From positions 545,643-609,642 of the forward strand of contig JBOEGG010000005.1 in the NCBI GenBank assembly GCA_050633285.1: a stretch of DNA of 64,000 bases. Direction: 5' to 3'. The position numbers and the translations under genes were made by a program. Under the pieces are notes generated by a model. That model saw nothing but the letters and a program-made list of their open reading frames with translations. It made no database searches and was not told the origin of the DNA. The DNA comes from UBA1672 sp050633285 (GTDB lineage Bacteria > Pseudomonadota > Alphaproteobacteria > Micavibrionales > Micavibrionaceae). Below are positions 8,857 to 17,494 of the stretch, one piece after another. Each line of letters begins with the position of its first letter. Position 1 is the first letter of the stretch.

Positions 8857-9258
8857 ATGACTAATCCATACGAAATTTTTGAAAACAATAGAGAGCTTGA
8901 ATGCGAAAAAGGAGTTGTTATCGAATATCCGGGCTTTTCGTTTACGATTCTGCGCGCAGGTGGAACCAACACAAAATATGATGAAGCTTTAGCACGCAAG
9001 TTACGCCCTATTGCTAACCAAATTTCCTTTGGTTCAATGGAAGAGGGGGCAGCAAAAAAAATCTATGCTGAGGTTTATGCAGAAACGGTAATTGTCGGTT
9101 GGGACAATATGGCAGATCGGCAGGGTAACCCACTTGAATTTAATTTTGATAACTGTGTACAGGTTTTATTAGATTTACCTGACTTATTTATTGATATTAA
9201 AAAGCAGGCCAACAGCTTGGCAACTTTCAAGGCTGACAAAGATATTGAAAAAAACTAA
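8857..9258 (+). CDS. tail assembly chaperone, short form (gpG-like)
   Basis: This is a 133-residue protein. I take the ATG at 8857, which has GAGGAG 11 bases upstream. An in-frame start at 8797 would overlap the tail tube gene by 44 bases. It lies between tail tube and tape measure, where siphoviruses encode two overlapping chaperone products that coat the tape measure protein during tail assembly. The last codons are GAA AAA AAC TAA, a slippery heptamer directly before the stop. A fraction of ribosomes is expected to slip back one base and extend the protein by 105 residues (entry at 9255). Confidence 0.83.
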   Translation: MTNPYEIFENNRELECEKGVVIEYPGFSFTILRAGGTNTKYDEALARKLRPIANQISFGSMEEGAAKKIYAEVYAETVIVGWDNMADRQGNPLEFNFDNCVQVLLDLPDLFIDIKKQANSLATFKADKDIEKN

Positions 9259-9293
9259 TTGATCTCCTCACTTGGCAACTTGAGTGGGGGGAG
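9249..9293 (+). promoter_or_regulatory. programmed -1 ribosomal frameshift signal
   Basis: A AAA AAC lies at 9249-9255 in the correct phase (last A of GAA, then AAA, AAC), followed at once by the zero-frame stop TAA. Eight bases after the heptamer a hairpin can form: CTCC-T-CACT (9264-9272) against AGTG...GGAG (9283-9293), with a 10-base loop and a small bulge. Slippery heptamer, spacer and hairpin match the known -1 frameshift layout of lambda G/GT-type tail chaperones. The efficiency cannot be read from sequence. Confidence 0.88.
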
Positions 9294-9572
9294 AAAGAGC
9301 AAGACCTTTGGGATTTGTGGGAAGAAGGTCGTAATATAAAAGCCCTAGAGGAAAAGCCGATACTTTTAGAGGGGTCGGCTTTTTATTTTCGCGCATTTCT
9401 ACAGCTTCGTTCAGACAGGCCTGTAGGAATGTCTATAGGTAGTATTCCTTATTCATCAGTGGTGGCATGGTGCCATCATAACCACGTAAAACGAGAGCAT
9501 TTTGAGTTTGTTTTTAACCTAATTAGGGTTTTAGACAAAGTTGAACTTGAGCATAAGAAAGGCAGCACATGA
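9255..9572 (+). CDS. frameshift extension of tail assembly chaperone (gpGT-like)
   Basis: After the -1 slip, translation resumes at CTA (9255) as LIDLLTWQLEWGEKEQDLW and runs in the second frame to 9572. This adds 105 residues and gives a fusion of about 238. The frame upstream is closed by a TGA at 9246-9248, and the first ATG inside it is 9315. With no ribosome site there, I read this as an extension, not a separate gene. The sequence (LLEGSAFYFRAFLQLRSD...SSVVAWCHHNHV) is helical. In lambda the T domain recruits the tail tube protein while the G domain binds the tape measure. The stop overlaps the tape measure start. Confidence 0.82.
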   Translation, partial: LIDLLTWQLEWGEKEQDLWDLWEEGRNIKALEEKPILLEGSAFYFRAFLQLRSDRPVGMSIGSIPYSSVVAWCHHNHVKREHFEFVFNLIRVLDKVELEHKKGST

Positions 9573-11554
9573 CCTCTGATGCAGAAATTGTCATTGGTAT
9601 ACGCGCGCAAGATGCAGATGCTAAGCGTATTAAACGTAGCCTTGATGATATTTATAAATCTTCACAGCGTACCGAGAATGCCGTCGATGAGTTATCACAA
9701 GCATTTCGCCGTAATCAAGGTGCATCTCGTGGTATGGCAAACGCTTTGCAGGCTGCAATTGGGTATTTAGGCGGTCGTGAAATTGTTAATGCTGTTGATA
9801 ATATGACCTTACTTGAGGCTCGTATACGAAGTAGTACCGAAACACTCGAAGAGTTTAACTTTTCGTATGAGGAGTTATTAAACACGGCAAAAGATACAGG
9901 TAGTGAATTTGCATCGTCTGTGGAAATATTCCAACGCATTAGTTTTGTTCGTGATGAACTTAAATCAACGGCATCGGAAATGACGTTGTTTACGGATAAT
10001 GTATCTAAGCTTGGTGTAGTATCCGGAGCAGGTACACAAGCCTTAAATGCAGGTTTGAAACAACTTGGTCAGTCTTTGTCTGCCGAAATTGTACGTGCAG
10101 AAGAATACAATTCCATCATGGAGAATATACCTGTTGTTGGACGTGCTATAGCTGATGAATTGGGTGTGACTACTGGTGGTATGCGTCAGCTTGTCATTGA
10201 AGGTGAGCTTCTATCACGGGATGTTTTTGCAGCAATACTTAATCAGACAGATGAAATAAATGCAGAATTTGATAAATTTCCAGTTACTATTGGGCGGGCA
10301 TTTTCTTCCTTTAAAATTGACTTACAGCAGTCTGCTCAGGAATTGGATGGTGTAATCAGTGGCACACAAATCTTAGTTAAAGGGTTTGAGATTGCTGGGA
10401 ATGCCCTGAGCGCGCTTGTCTCACTTATTAAGGGGTTTGCATCAACTACCCAAGCCCTATTTTCATTCGTTATTGCGGGTGTCATTGATGCGTTTAACGA
10501 GGGTATGCGCCTTGTGGAAAGTGGTGTTAATACTATTATTGGCGCAATAAATCGGATTAAGTCTGAGCAGATTCCTTTAATTGAGATTAGTAGTAATATT
10601 TCTCGTGGCGATCTTGCACAGGCAGCTCTAGATTCTGCTAGTCAGGATATTGCAGATGCGAAGGAAGGATTTAAGAAAGCGTTTGATGACTCACTAATTC
10701 TGGTAGGTCTTCAAGAAGAAGCTGATAAAACAAAGCCAAAAGTACAAGGTGTAGCGCGCGAAATATCTCAAGAATACGCGGATATTGTTGAGGAAATAAA
10801 AAATAAAAATAATGATGCGGGTAAGGAAGCTAAGAAACTTGCAGATCGAATTTTTGGTGTCACTGACCAATTGCGTTTTAATATAGATCAGCTAAAACGC
10901 AGTAATGAAGAGCAAGAAGTTTATAATAATTTGCGCTCTGCGGGCGTTGCTATAGATACGGTCGCCGGGCAGGAAATTTCTAAACTTACTATTGAGCATG
11001 CGGGGCTTGAGGCACAGTTGCAAAGAGAACAACGTATTGCAAATGATACAGCGGATGCTTTTGGTCGCTTCTTCGAGGATGGTATCACTGGCGCGGAATC
11101 ATTTGGTGATGCTCTAGGGAATTTAGCCGGTGAGTTGGCTGATTTGGTACTACAACTTACTGTTATCGAACCGTTGAAGAATAGTATTACGAATGGCCTT
11201 ACAGGGAGTAACTCTTCTGGTGGAGGTATTTCACTTGGTAATGTGGGAAGCTCAATAGCTGGTATTTTTGGGTTTGATAGCGGGGGATCAATGCTATTGG
11301 GCGGTAATGGCGGCATTGATAACAATGTACTTTCTCTTAATGGTAGCCCCATTGCAAAAACCTCGCGAGGTGAAACACTCTCTATTTCTCCTAAATCAGA
11401 TTCTTCTGGTGGCTCAGTTGTTATACATCAAACTTTAAATGTATCGACTGGTGTTCAGGAAACAGTAAGGGCTGAAATGGTTGATATGTTGCCTGAGATA
11501 CAAGAGTCCGCACGGGCAGCAGTTCAAGAAGCACAGCTGCGGGGTATTCAGTAA
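9569..11554 (+). CDS. tail tape measure protein
   Basis: This 661-residue protein sets tail length. The N-terminal 220 residues hold the tape measure domain (IVIGIRAQDADAKRIKRSLD, then IGYLGGREIVNAVDNMTLLE and the SELxSSVEIFQRIS-like region with GAGTQALNAGLKQLGQSL). This is followed by a hydrophobic stretch around residues 270-320 (FEIAGNALSALVSLIKGFAS and on), which probably crosses or contacts the membrane during DNA entry, and then long charged helices. The C terminus is Gly/Ser-rich. At about 1.5 angstrom per residue, a tail near 100 nm would be expected. This is an estimate from the family rule. Confidence 0.9.
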   Translation: MTSDAEIVIGIRAQDADAKRIKRSLDDIYKSSQRTENAVDELSQAFRRNQGASRGMANALQAAIGYLGGREIVNAVDNMTLLEARIRSSTETLEEFNFSYEELLNTAKDTGSEFASSVEIFQRISFVRDELKSTASEMTLFTDNVSKLGVVSGAGTQALNAGLKQLGQSLSAEIVRAEEYNSIMENIPVVGRAIADELGVTTGGMRQLVIEGELLSRDVFAAILNQTDEINAEFDKFPVTIGRAFSSFKIDLQQSAQELDGVISGTQILVKGFEIAGNALSALVSLIKGFASTTQALFSFVIAGVIDAFNEGMRLVESGVNTIIGAINRIKSEQIPLIEISSNISRGDLAQAALDSASQDIADAKEGFKKAFDDSLILVGLQEEADKTKPKVQGVAREISQEYADIVEEIKNKNNDAGKEAKKLADRIFGVTDQLRFNIDQLKRSNEEQEVYNNLRSAGVAIDTVAGQEISKLTIEHAGLEAQLQREQRIANDTADAFGRFFEDGITGAESFGDALGNLAGELADLVLQLTVIEPLKNSITNGLTGSNSSGGGISLGNVGSSIAGIFGFDSGGSMLLGGNGGIDNNVLSLNGSPIAKTSRGETLSISPKSDSSGGSVVIHQTLNVSTGVQETVRAEMVDMLPEIQESARAAVQEAQLRGIQ

Positions 11555-12171
11555 TGCCAGTATTCCCAATTGATTTACCTACTAAGATTGGCTTTTCTTC
11601 GTTTTCCGTTGGTATTGATAATGCTGTAGCTGTGGCAATGTCTGAATTTACGTTTGAGGAGCAGGTACAACGCCACCTGGGGCAAGCTTGGGAAATGACA
11701 GGTACAATAGAATTGTTAGATAGGGATGAGGCAGAGATTTACAATGCTTTCATTCTTAAGCTTGGTGGACGTGAGGGGACATTCACTATGGGGGTTGCTG
11801 GTTCCAACCAGCCAAGAGGTAATGTTTCTGGTAGCCCTGTTGTTGATGGCGAGGGGCAGTTAGGAGAAAACCTTAGTGTAAAAGGTTTTACACCTTCTTC
11901 AAACAACGTTTTGAGAGTCGGTGATTACATTCAATTGGGTGTTGGTTCCAGTGCGCGATTATATAAAGTTCTTGATGATGTAAATTCTGATGAAAGTGGT
12001 AACGCTACCTTAGAACTTGCACCAAGGATTGTGCGCGCACCAACCGATGAAGACACCGTTATTACGTCGAATGCAAAAGGGGTCTTTCGTTTAAAAACAA
12101 ACTTAAGTCTCGTTGATATTAAACCACCATATATTCACAAGCTTAGCTTCTCAGCTAGGGGGGTTGTTTAA
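11554..12171 (+). CDS. distal tail-like protein
   Basis: This is a 205-residue protein right after the tape measure, the position of the distal tail protein that joins the tube to the tip. It is beta-rich: FPIDLPTKIGFSSFSVGIDN at the start, QAWEMTGTIELLDRDEAEIY in the middle and FRLKTNLSLVDIKPPYIHKL near the end. I do not see a family-defining residue set, so the call rests on order and fold style. It shares a base with the preceding stop and with the next start (TAATG overlaps). Confidence 0.65.
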   Translation: MPVFPIDLPTKIGFSSFSVGIDNAVAVAMSEFTFEEQVQRHLGQAWEMTGTIELLDRDEAEIYNAFILKLGGREGTFTMGVAGSNQPRGNVSGSPVVDGEGQLGENLSVKGFTPSSNNVLRVGDYIQLGVGSSARLYKVLDDVNSDESGNATLELAPRIVRAPTDEDTVITSNAKGVFRLKTNLSLVDIKPPYIHKLSFSARGVV

Positions 12172-12725
12172 TGCGATCTATGTCTAACGAATTTAAAAGT
12201 GCTGTTGTTGCCGGTACTGTCTTGCCGTTTCTTCTGCTCGAAGCATATTTCGATACTGAGGTGTTACGTTTTTGGAGTGGAATTGGCCATATAACGGTCG
12301 ATGGAAATGTATATACAGGTTCAGGTAACCTGCTTAGCTTAAGTGATATTACCGAGACCCAAAAAATAGAGGCACAGGGTATTGCTATTGAACTAAATGG
12401 CATACCAAATTCTATGATTTCAGTAGCGGAAAATGAAGATTACCAAGGTCGTGATGTAAAAGTGAAGTTTGCGGCACTTGATAACTTTGGCGTAGTTGTT
12501 GCGGATCCAATTACAATTTTTAGCGGCAAAGCTGACGTAATGGAAATCACAGATGCGCGTGACAAATGTAAGATTAAGATGACTGTCGAGAGTGACATGA
12601 TTGCTTTATTTCGTTCTAACGAACGTAGGCGAACACCAGAGGATCAAAAGCGTACTTATCCTAACGATACATTTTTTGACAGTGTTGCCGGGCTACAATC
12701 CAAACAAGTTATTTGGGGTGGTTAA
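12171..12725 (+). CDS. tail hub protein (DUF2163-like / baseplate hub domain)
   Basis: This is a 184-residue protein. Features are LEAYFDTEVLRFWSGIGHIT at the start, the QKIEAQGIAIELNGIPNSMI segment, and the end NDTFFDSVAGLQSKQVIWGG. The terminal 'DxxF.xVxxLqxkqiiWGG' is a recurring ending of phage hub/baseplate proteins found next to a NlpC-like peptidase and a gpJ-like tip, exactly the neighbours here. Its job would be structural, making the ring under the tube. Confidence 0.7.
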   Translation: MRSMSNEFKSAVVAGTVLPFLLLEAYFDTEVLRFWSGIGHITVDGNVYTGSGNLLSLSDITETQKIEAQGIAIELNGIPNSMISVAENEDYQGRDVKVKFAALDNFGVVVADPITIFSGKADVMEITDARDKCKIKMTVESDMIALFRSNERRRTPEDQKRTYPNDTFFDSVAGLQSKQVIWGG

Positions 12726-13139
12726 TTGAGAAAGCAGGGTTGGGAAAATCATTTTTCAGAGTTCTTGAAACGTCACAACGGAAAATCATTTAAGCGCGGT
12801 AATAATGATTGTGCTTTGTTTGCAGCAAACGGCATTGATGTATTAACAGGTAATGATTATGGGCTTAGTTTTAGAGGTCTTTATAAGAGTAAATCACAAG
12901 CCCAAAATATTTTAAAGGAACAGGGTTTTGAGGATTTAGAATCTGTAGCTGACGCATTCTTGGGTGATGCATATCACTCTGTATTTTATGCTCAGCGTGG
13001 TGACTGTGTTCTAATTGAATATGAGAGTGAAACTGCTCTAGGTTTAGTTGATTTGACAGGACAGATGGCTGTTACAACGGGAAAAGACGGGCTAGTGAAA
13101 TATAAACCTGAGTTTTGGGTTAAAGCATGGAAGGTTTGA
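12726..13139 (+). CDS. tail tip cell-wall peptidase-like protein (NlpC/P60-like, DUF6950 style)
   Basis: This 137-residue protein begins at a TTG directly after the previous stop. FKRGNNDCALFAANGIDVLTG contains an 'NDC-x-F-x-A-x-G' motif, the form taken by the catalytic Cys helix of NlpC/P60-like tail peptidases. A possible His partner is the H of DAYHSVFYAQRGDCVLIEY, though the expected His-containing strand is not clear, so enzymatic activity is uncertain. Such proteins open peptidoglycan locally during DNA entry. The position between hub and tip proteins supports this. Confidence 0.7.
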   Translation: MRKQGWENHFSEFLKRHNGKSFKRGNNDCALFAANGIDVLTGNDYGLSFRGLYKSKSQAQNILKEQGFEDLESVADAFLGDAYHSVFYAQRGDCVLIEYESETALGLVDLTGQMAVTTGKDGLVKYKPEFWVKAWKV

Positions 13140-13140
13140 T

Positions 13141-15315
13141 ATGGGTATTGAAACTGCTATTGCAACGGCCATTTTAGGTAAGGGTATTATTGCTAGTACT
13201 GCTGCAGGTGCTGCATTAATTTCGTTTGGTGTTACAACCGCTGTTGGTACTGCCTTATCATTCGGTTTAAACGCTCTACAGTCGGCACTTGTTCCTAAGC
13301 CTTCTGGCTCTAAGGGGGGAGATTTATCAAGTCAGGCTCAAGGTATAACTCAGAATGTTAAGCAGGCTATTACGACTCGTCGGCACGTATATGGTGAGAT
13401 GCGGGTAGGTGGCGCAATAACCTATATGGAGACAACTTCAAATAACGACTACCTTCATATTATTTTGGTAATTGCTGACCATGAAGTAGAAGAAATTGGA
13501 GAAATATGGCTTGATGATGAGTCGATACCTCAAGATTATGTTGATACAAATGGCAATGTTATTACCGGAACGTATAAAGGGGTAGCACGATTTAAAAAGC
13601 ATTTAGGTACTTTAGATCAAAGTGCTGATTTAGATTTGATTGAAGAAACACTTCTGGATGTAAACTTTATTGGGCGGGGTGTTTCATATCTTTATGGACG
13701 GTTGGAATACGATAGAGACGTATACCCGTCATCTGTGCCTGTTATTTCTGCCTTTGTGAAAGGTAAAAGATTATATGATCCGCGTGATGGTCAGGTACGA
13801 TTTAGTAATAATGCTGCCTTAATTGCGAATGATTATATGGTTTCTGGAATAGATGCTCTTGCTACGGGCGTAGGTGTAGATCAAGGGCGTATTAACGCTT
13901 CATCCCTAGTGTCTTCTGCAAACGTATGTGACGAGGATGTGCTTACTAAAGAAGTGAATGACACGATACTGTCGGCATCCGGTAATATAATAAGGTTGGA
14001 GGGTGTTAATGACCGTCTCCAATATCAAGTGGGTGATAAAATTATACTTGTTGGTAGTAATTTGCCTGCTGGTTTAAGCACTGGTATTGATTACTTTGTA
14101 ATACCTTATCAACGAAAAGGTAAAATTAGAGTAAAACTTGCTTCTAGCTATGTAGATGCATTAGCGGGCAATGAGATTACTTTATCTTCTGACGGTGAGG
14201 GGACAATGAGAAAAATCTCTGAGCCTCGTTATTCTGCTGGCGGTATCATTGATACTGCAAATGATTTAAGTCGTAATTTGAATGATGTATTCACAGCTAT
14301 GGGCGGGTACTTCGTGACTATTGGAGAAGATATCCATATTAACAGTGCGTCATATAGGAGTGGTTCAATTGAATTTGATGAGGGGCATATCATCAGTCCT
14401 ATTATAACAAGGACGAAGAATAGCCGTAGAGATCGTTTTAATGTTGTGAAAGGGGTTTATGTAAGCCCTATTAATGACGGCGAAGCTGCTGACTACCCTT
14501 TAGTTAAGAATACTACATACATTGCGCGTGATGGTGATGAAATTGCCGTGGATTATGATTTGTCTATGACACAGCGTCATACTACTGCACAGCGTTTAGC
14601 TAAGATTAAGCTCGAAAAGCATCGGCAAGAACAGTTTATTGAGGCTGATTTTACACTGCATGCTTTATTGGTGAAGCCTGGTGATGTGATCTTATTCTCG
14701 AATATACGTCTGGGAGTTGATAAGAAAGAATTTGAAGTTGTTAAATGGGCGTTAAAAAAGCGTAATGTTGGTAATGCTCCTTTGTTTTACGTGCGTATGT
14801 CGCTTCAAGAAACTTCTAGTGCTGTCTATGATTGGAATAATGGTGAAGAAACTGTTGTTGACCCTGCGCCTAATTCTTATTTAGCAAGTGCGCTAGTGGT
14901 TGAGGTTGTATCTGGCTTTTCTTTGGATAGTGAACCTACATTTACACATGATGGAGATAAGATTTTTAATATTACCGCATCATGGGATATTCACGATAAT
15001 AAATTTGTATCATCAGGCGGTAATTATGAAATTCAATATAAAATTTCAACAGATAGTATTTACAGTTCCATTGGCTTGGTAGATGGAAGTGTTACCCATC
15101 AGAGAATTACAGCCCTAAAACCAGACGTTTTGTACGATTTGAGAATATACGCGTACAATAATTTGGGTGTCCGTAGCCAACCGACGGTCATTACAGGTTT
15201 TCTAGTAGGGCAAACAGTTACATCTAACTCTGAGGACTGGGAACATGAAGAATTGTCTCGAAATGGAGATGATTGGGAAAGTGATGATTTAATTTCAGAA
15301 GATTGGGAAGCGTAA
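13141..15315 (+). CDS. tail tip / host-specificity protein (gpJ-like)
   Basis: This is a 724-residue protein. The first 60 residues are hydrophobic and Ala/Gly-rich (ILGKGIIASTAAGAALISFG), as in gpJ-type proteins that thread the tip. Then come TTRRHVYGEMRVGGAITYME, HIILVIADHEVEEIGEIWLDD and YLYGRLEYDRDVYPSSVPVI, all hallmarks of the tip attachment domain. Residues about 590-690 form a fibronectin III-like domain (YEIQYKISTDSIYSSIG...LKPDVLYDLRIYAYNNLG). The last 35 residues are an odd acidic, Trp-containing tail with three similar DW/E blocks (SEDWEHEE, GDDWESDD, SEDWEA). It likely contacts the host receptor. Confidence 0.85.
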   Translation: MGIETAIATAILGKGIIASTAAGAALISFGVTTAVGTALSFGLNALQSALVPKPSGSKGGDLSSQAQGITQNVKQAITTRRHVYGEMRVGGAITYMETTSNNDYLHIILVIADHEVEEIGEIWLDDESIPQDYVDTNGNVITGTYKGVARFKKHLGTLDQSADLDLIEETLLDVNFIGRGVSYLYGRLEYDRDVYPSSVPVISAFVKGKRLYDPRDGQVRFSNNAALIANDYMVSGIDALATGVGVDQGRINASSLVSSANVCDEDVLTKEVNDTILSASGNIIRLEGVNDRLQYQVGDKIILVGSNLPAGLSTGIDYFVIPYQRKGKIRVKLASSYVDALAGNEITLSSDGEGTMRKISEPRYSAGGIIDTANDLSRNLNDVFTAMGGYFVTIGEDIHINSASYRSGSIEFDEGHIISPIITRTKNSRRDRFNVVKGVYVSPINDGEAADYPLVKNTTYIARDGDEIAVDYDLSMTQRHTTAQRLAKIKLEKHRQEQFIEADFTLHALLVKPGDVILFSNIRLGVDKKEFEVVKWALKKRNVGNAPLFYVRMSLQETSSAVYDWNNGEETVVDPAPNSYLASALVVEVVSGFSLDSEPTFTHDGDKIFNITASWDIHDNKFVSSGGNYEIQYKISTDSIYSSIGLVDGSVTHQRITALKPDVLYDLRIYAYNNLGVRSQPTVITGFLVGQTVTSNSEDWEHEELSRNGDDWESDDLISEDWEA

Positions 15316-15557
15316 TGAATTTATCTACTGCATCTAAGCCGGTTAGTGAAATTGTTAGCAATGAAATCACGGAAACTATTAAGCCTGCACGTAAGCAGAA
15401 AAAAGATGGTGTTGTCATTACATTACCACCTGTGACTGAGAGTAAAGTTGTATCTCGTGAGGTATGGGTTGTTCGCACCACCTATCAAGATGTAATCGAA
15501 AGCCACAGATTCAATGATGAAGATTCGGCGATAAAGTTCTACAAAAGTTTTAAATAG
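15315..15557 (+). CDS. small phage protein after the tail tip gene, unknown
   Basis: This is an 80-residue product. The ATG overlaps the tail-tip stop (TAATG at 15313-15317), so translation is coupled. The N-terminal half is Lys-rich and likely disordered (TIKPARKQKKDGVV), and the C-terminal half looks folded (VWVVRTTYQDVIESHRFNDE). I do not recognise it. Its place suggests a small tip- or fibre-assembly partner, but no motif shows this. Confidence 0.68.
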   Translation: MNLSTASKPVSEIVSNEITETIKPARKQKKDGVVITLPPVTESKVVSREVWVVRTTYQDVIESHRFNDEDSAIKFYKSFK

Positions 15558-15567
15558 GAGGGGTGTT

Positions 15568-16866
15568 ATGCCTGTTGATGTTGCAATGCGCGGTACTGAT
15601 GAGGTTGCGCAAAAAGCTCGTACGCTCACCTCAAGAGAGGTGGACATTAATACCACTAAGAGCAGAATTAATGTTCATGACGGAATAACGCCTGGTGGTG
15701 TTCCCCATGCCACATCTAAAGACGTAATAGGTAGTTATTTTAACTATTCTAATGCCTCTGGTATTGATGCAATTTCTATAAGCTTGCCATATCCAATTTT
15801 AGCTTATGCGGCGGGTCAGAGATTTACTTTTAAGGCTCAGAATACGAACACGGGATCTGCTACATTTAACGTCGATGCTATTAGTGCGCTAACACTAAAG
15901 AAGAAAGATGTTTTTTCAGGTGCTTTATCTAACCTTAGTGCAGGCGATATTATTGCAGGAGGAGTTTATGATGTAGTTGTTCTTGATACAAGTACAGCTC
16001 TTGTAATGAGTATTGATTCTGGTGGCTTACAAGATGTAGGGCAAGGGGATTTACGTACAAGTACTGGTACAATTTCTTTAGCAACTCAGAACAATCAATG
16101 GGAGGTTAATAGCAGTTTAGATATAGCTCTTTCTTCTGTGTCTTCTAGTGTCGTTCTGCCGGGAGGGGAGTATGGGTTTTATCCGCTTTGTAGATGTAAT
16201 GATATCAACCATAGCATGGGGTGGTGGCCAGTAAATAATACATCAACATATGTTGCTCGTGCGATGCCATATGCCTATGGCCATTCTCCCTCAGGTAAAA
16301 TTGTAAGGGGGTTGCAGCGTTATGTCGCATCATCCCCGCCTTTCGATATGGGCGATGGTGAGGTCGGGGGGTTCTTATTCCTTATGCTTGATAAGAGTGG
16401 AAAGGTAGCTGGTACGTATTTTGCTGATGTACCGCCTTGGGCTTATAACGGGAAAACGAATATACAGGCTTGTAAACAATGTCCAGTCACAGGAAAAAAG
16501 TATCGCCGCGCAAAGAAAACACAATCATTAGAGCAAGTGATGGATGGTGAGGCAGCCGAGTATGAGCTTCAAGAAATCACTCAAGTATTAAAACAAGCCG
16601 ACATGGTTGATATACCTCATCCGTTTGGTGATGTTTCTTCCGATTTAACACCTGTCCTAGTTGACCCTATGGATGAGAGAATTTCCTCTTTATTGTCTTA
16701 TCAAAATGATGGTGGGGGTGATGATCTTCATAAGGCTATAGAAGATGGATTAATAACAGCGGATAACGAGCCTTTAAGTCGAAGGGGGCCGCGCGATGTT
16801 ATGCAAGTCGGACTTAAATATAAAGGGTCATCTATTAAATCAGGTAAGAAGAAAAAAGGGGATTAA
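15568..16866 (+). CDS. tail fibre / receptor-binding protein
   Basis: This is a 432-residue protein with a ribosome site (AGGAGGGG) 8 bases upstream. Residues 19-50 (LTSREVDINTTKSRINVHDG, then TPGG) match the small N-terminal repeat module found in Mtd-type and other fibre proteins that docks them on the tail. The middle is beta-rich and Ser/Ala/Asn-rich, fitting a trimeric shaft. The C-terminal third is different: it has an aromatic, His-rich segment (INHSMGWWPVNN), a CKQCPVTGKKYRR knuckle that could bind metal, and a Lys-rich end (GKKKKGD). A basic, Cys-containing end is unusual for a fibre tip. Confidence 0.7.
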   Translation: MPVDVAMRGTDEVAQKARTLTSREVDINTTKSRINVHDGITPGGVPHATSKDVIGSYFNYSNASGIDAISISLPYPILAYAAGQRFTFKAQNTNTGSATFNVDAISALTLKKKDVFSGALSNLSAGDIIAGGVYDVVVLDTSTALVMSIDSGGLQDVGQGDLRTSTGTISLATQNNQWEVNSSLDIALSSVSSSVVLPGGEYGFYPLCRCNDINHSMGWWPVNNTSTYVARAMPYAYGHSPSGKIVRGLQRYVASSPPFDMGDGEVGGFLFLMLDKSGKVAGTYFADVPPWAYNGKTNIQACKQCPVTGKKYRRAKKTQSLEQVMDGEAAEYELQEITQVLKQADMVDIPHPFGDVSSDLTPVLVDPMDERISSLLSYQNDGGGDDLHKAIEDGLITADNEPLSRRGPRDVMQVGLKYKGSSIKSGKKKKGD

Positions 16867-16871
16867 TGTAA

Positions 16872-17078
16872 ATGAATATAAGTACGGATGCTGCAATACC
16901 TGTTGGAGCGACGGTTTCAAGTAGTCTAATAACCTTACCTGTGTGGGTGCAAACGATGTCAGTCTGGGCAGCGGTTTTATCTCCTATCATTGGCGGTATT
17001 GTTGGGTTACTTACCGCATATCTGTTGTGTCTTAAAATAATGCAGAGGCATAGAAAAGATTATGAGAAAAAAAACTGA
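16872..17078 (+). CDS. holin-like small membrane protein
   Basis: This 68-residue protein sits directly before the endolysin. Its main hydrophobic segment (WVQTMSVWAAVLSPIIGGIV, continuing to about residue 53) makes one or two membrane helices, and the C terminus is basic and charged (KIMQRHRKDYEKKN). The next gene starts within its last 17 bases. Small size, membrane span, charged tail and coupling to an amidase are the usual marks of a holin or of a pinholin-type partner. It is not similar enough to a named family to go further. Confidence 0.7.
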   Translation: MNISTDAAIPVGATVSSSLITLPVWVQTMSVWAAVLSPIIGGIVGLLTAYLLCLKIMQRHRKDYEKKN

Positions 17079-17481
17079 TTTTATCGTAGTGCATTGCGCA
17101 GCTACACCACCACATATGGATATTGGTGCATATGAAATTACGCAGTGGCATAAAGATCGTGGCTTTAGAACAATTGGGTATCAGGACGTAGTTAGGCGTG
17201 ATGGTCAGGTGGAGCAAGGGCGGCATTCAAATGAGGTAGGCGCGCATGTAAGGGGGTATAACGCCCGGAGTGTCGGCATATGCCTTGTGGGGGGAGTTGA
17301 TGAGCAGCTCAAACCCCAAAATAATTTTACTGAACAACAATTTAAGAGCCTGAAAAGGCTCTTACGTTTTTATAGGGTCTTGTTTCCTGATGCAGAAGTT
17401 CTGGGGCATCGTGATCTTGCTCCATATAAGGCATGTCCATCTTTTGATGTGCGTGATTGGCTTAAAAATAATCCATTATAG
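17062..17481 (+). CDS. endolysin, N-acetylmuramoyl-L-alanine amidase (T7 lysozyme type)
   Basis: This 139-residue protein cuts the amide bond between N-acetylmuramic acid and L-Ala in peptidoglycan. The zinc ligands of the T7 lysozyme family are all visible: H11 (VVHCAATP), H116 (LGHRDL) and C125, with the catalytic Tyr at 40 (TIGYQDVV) and Lys at 123 in PYKACPSFDV. The spacing agrees with T7 lysozyme (H17, Y46, H122, K128, C130). There is no signal peptide, so a holin is needed for release, and one lies directly upstream. The confidence in activity is high because no key residue is missing. Confidence 0.93.
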   Translation: MRKKTDFIVVHCAATPPHMDIGAYEITQWHKDRGFRTIGYQDVVRRDGQVEQGRHSNEVGAHVRGYNARSVGICLVGGVDEQLKPQNNFTEQQFKSLKRLLRFYRVLFPDAEVLGHRDLAPYKACPSFDVRDWLKNNPL

Positions 17482-17494
17482 AAAGGTTGGAATT

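Noticed and set aside
9315..9572. Independent 85-residue gene after the tail chaperone
   Set aside because: There is no ribosome site at 9315, and the frame is open upstream to the slippery heptamer, so it is a frameshift extension.
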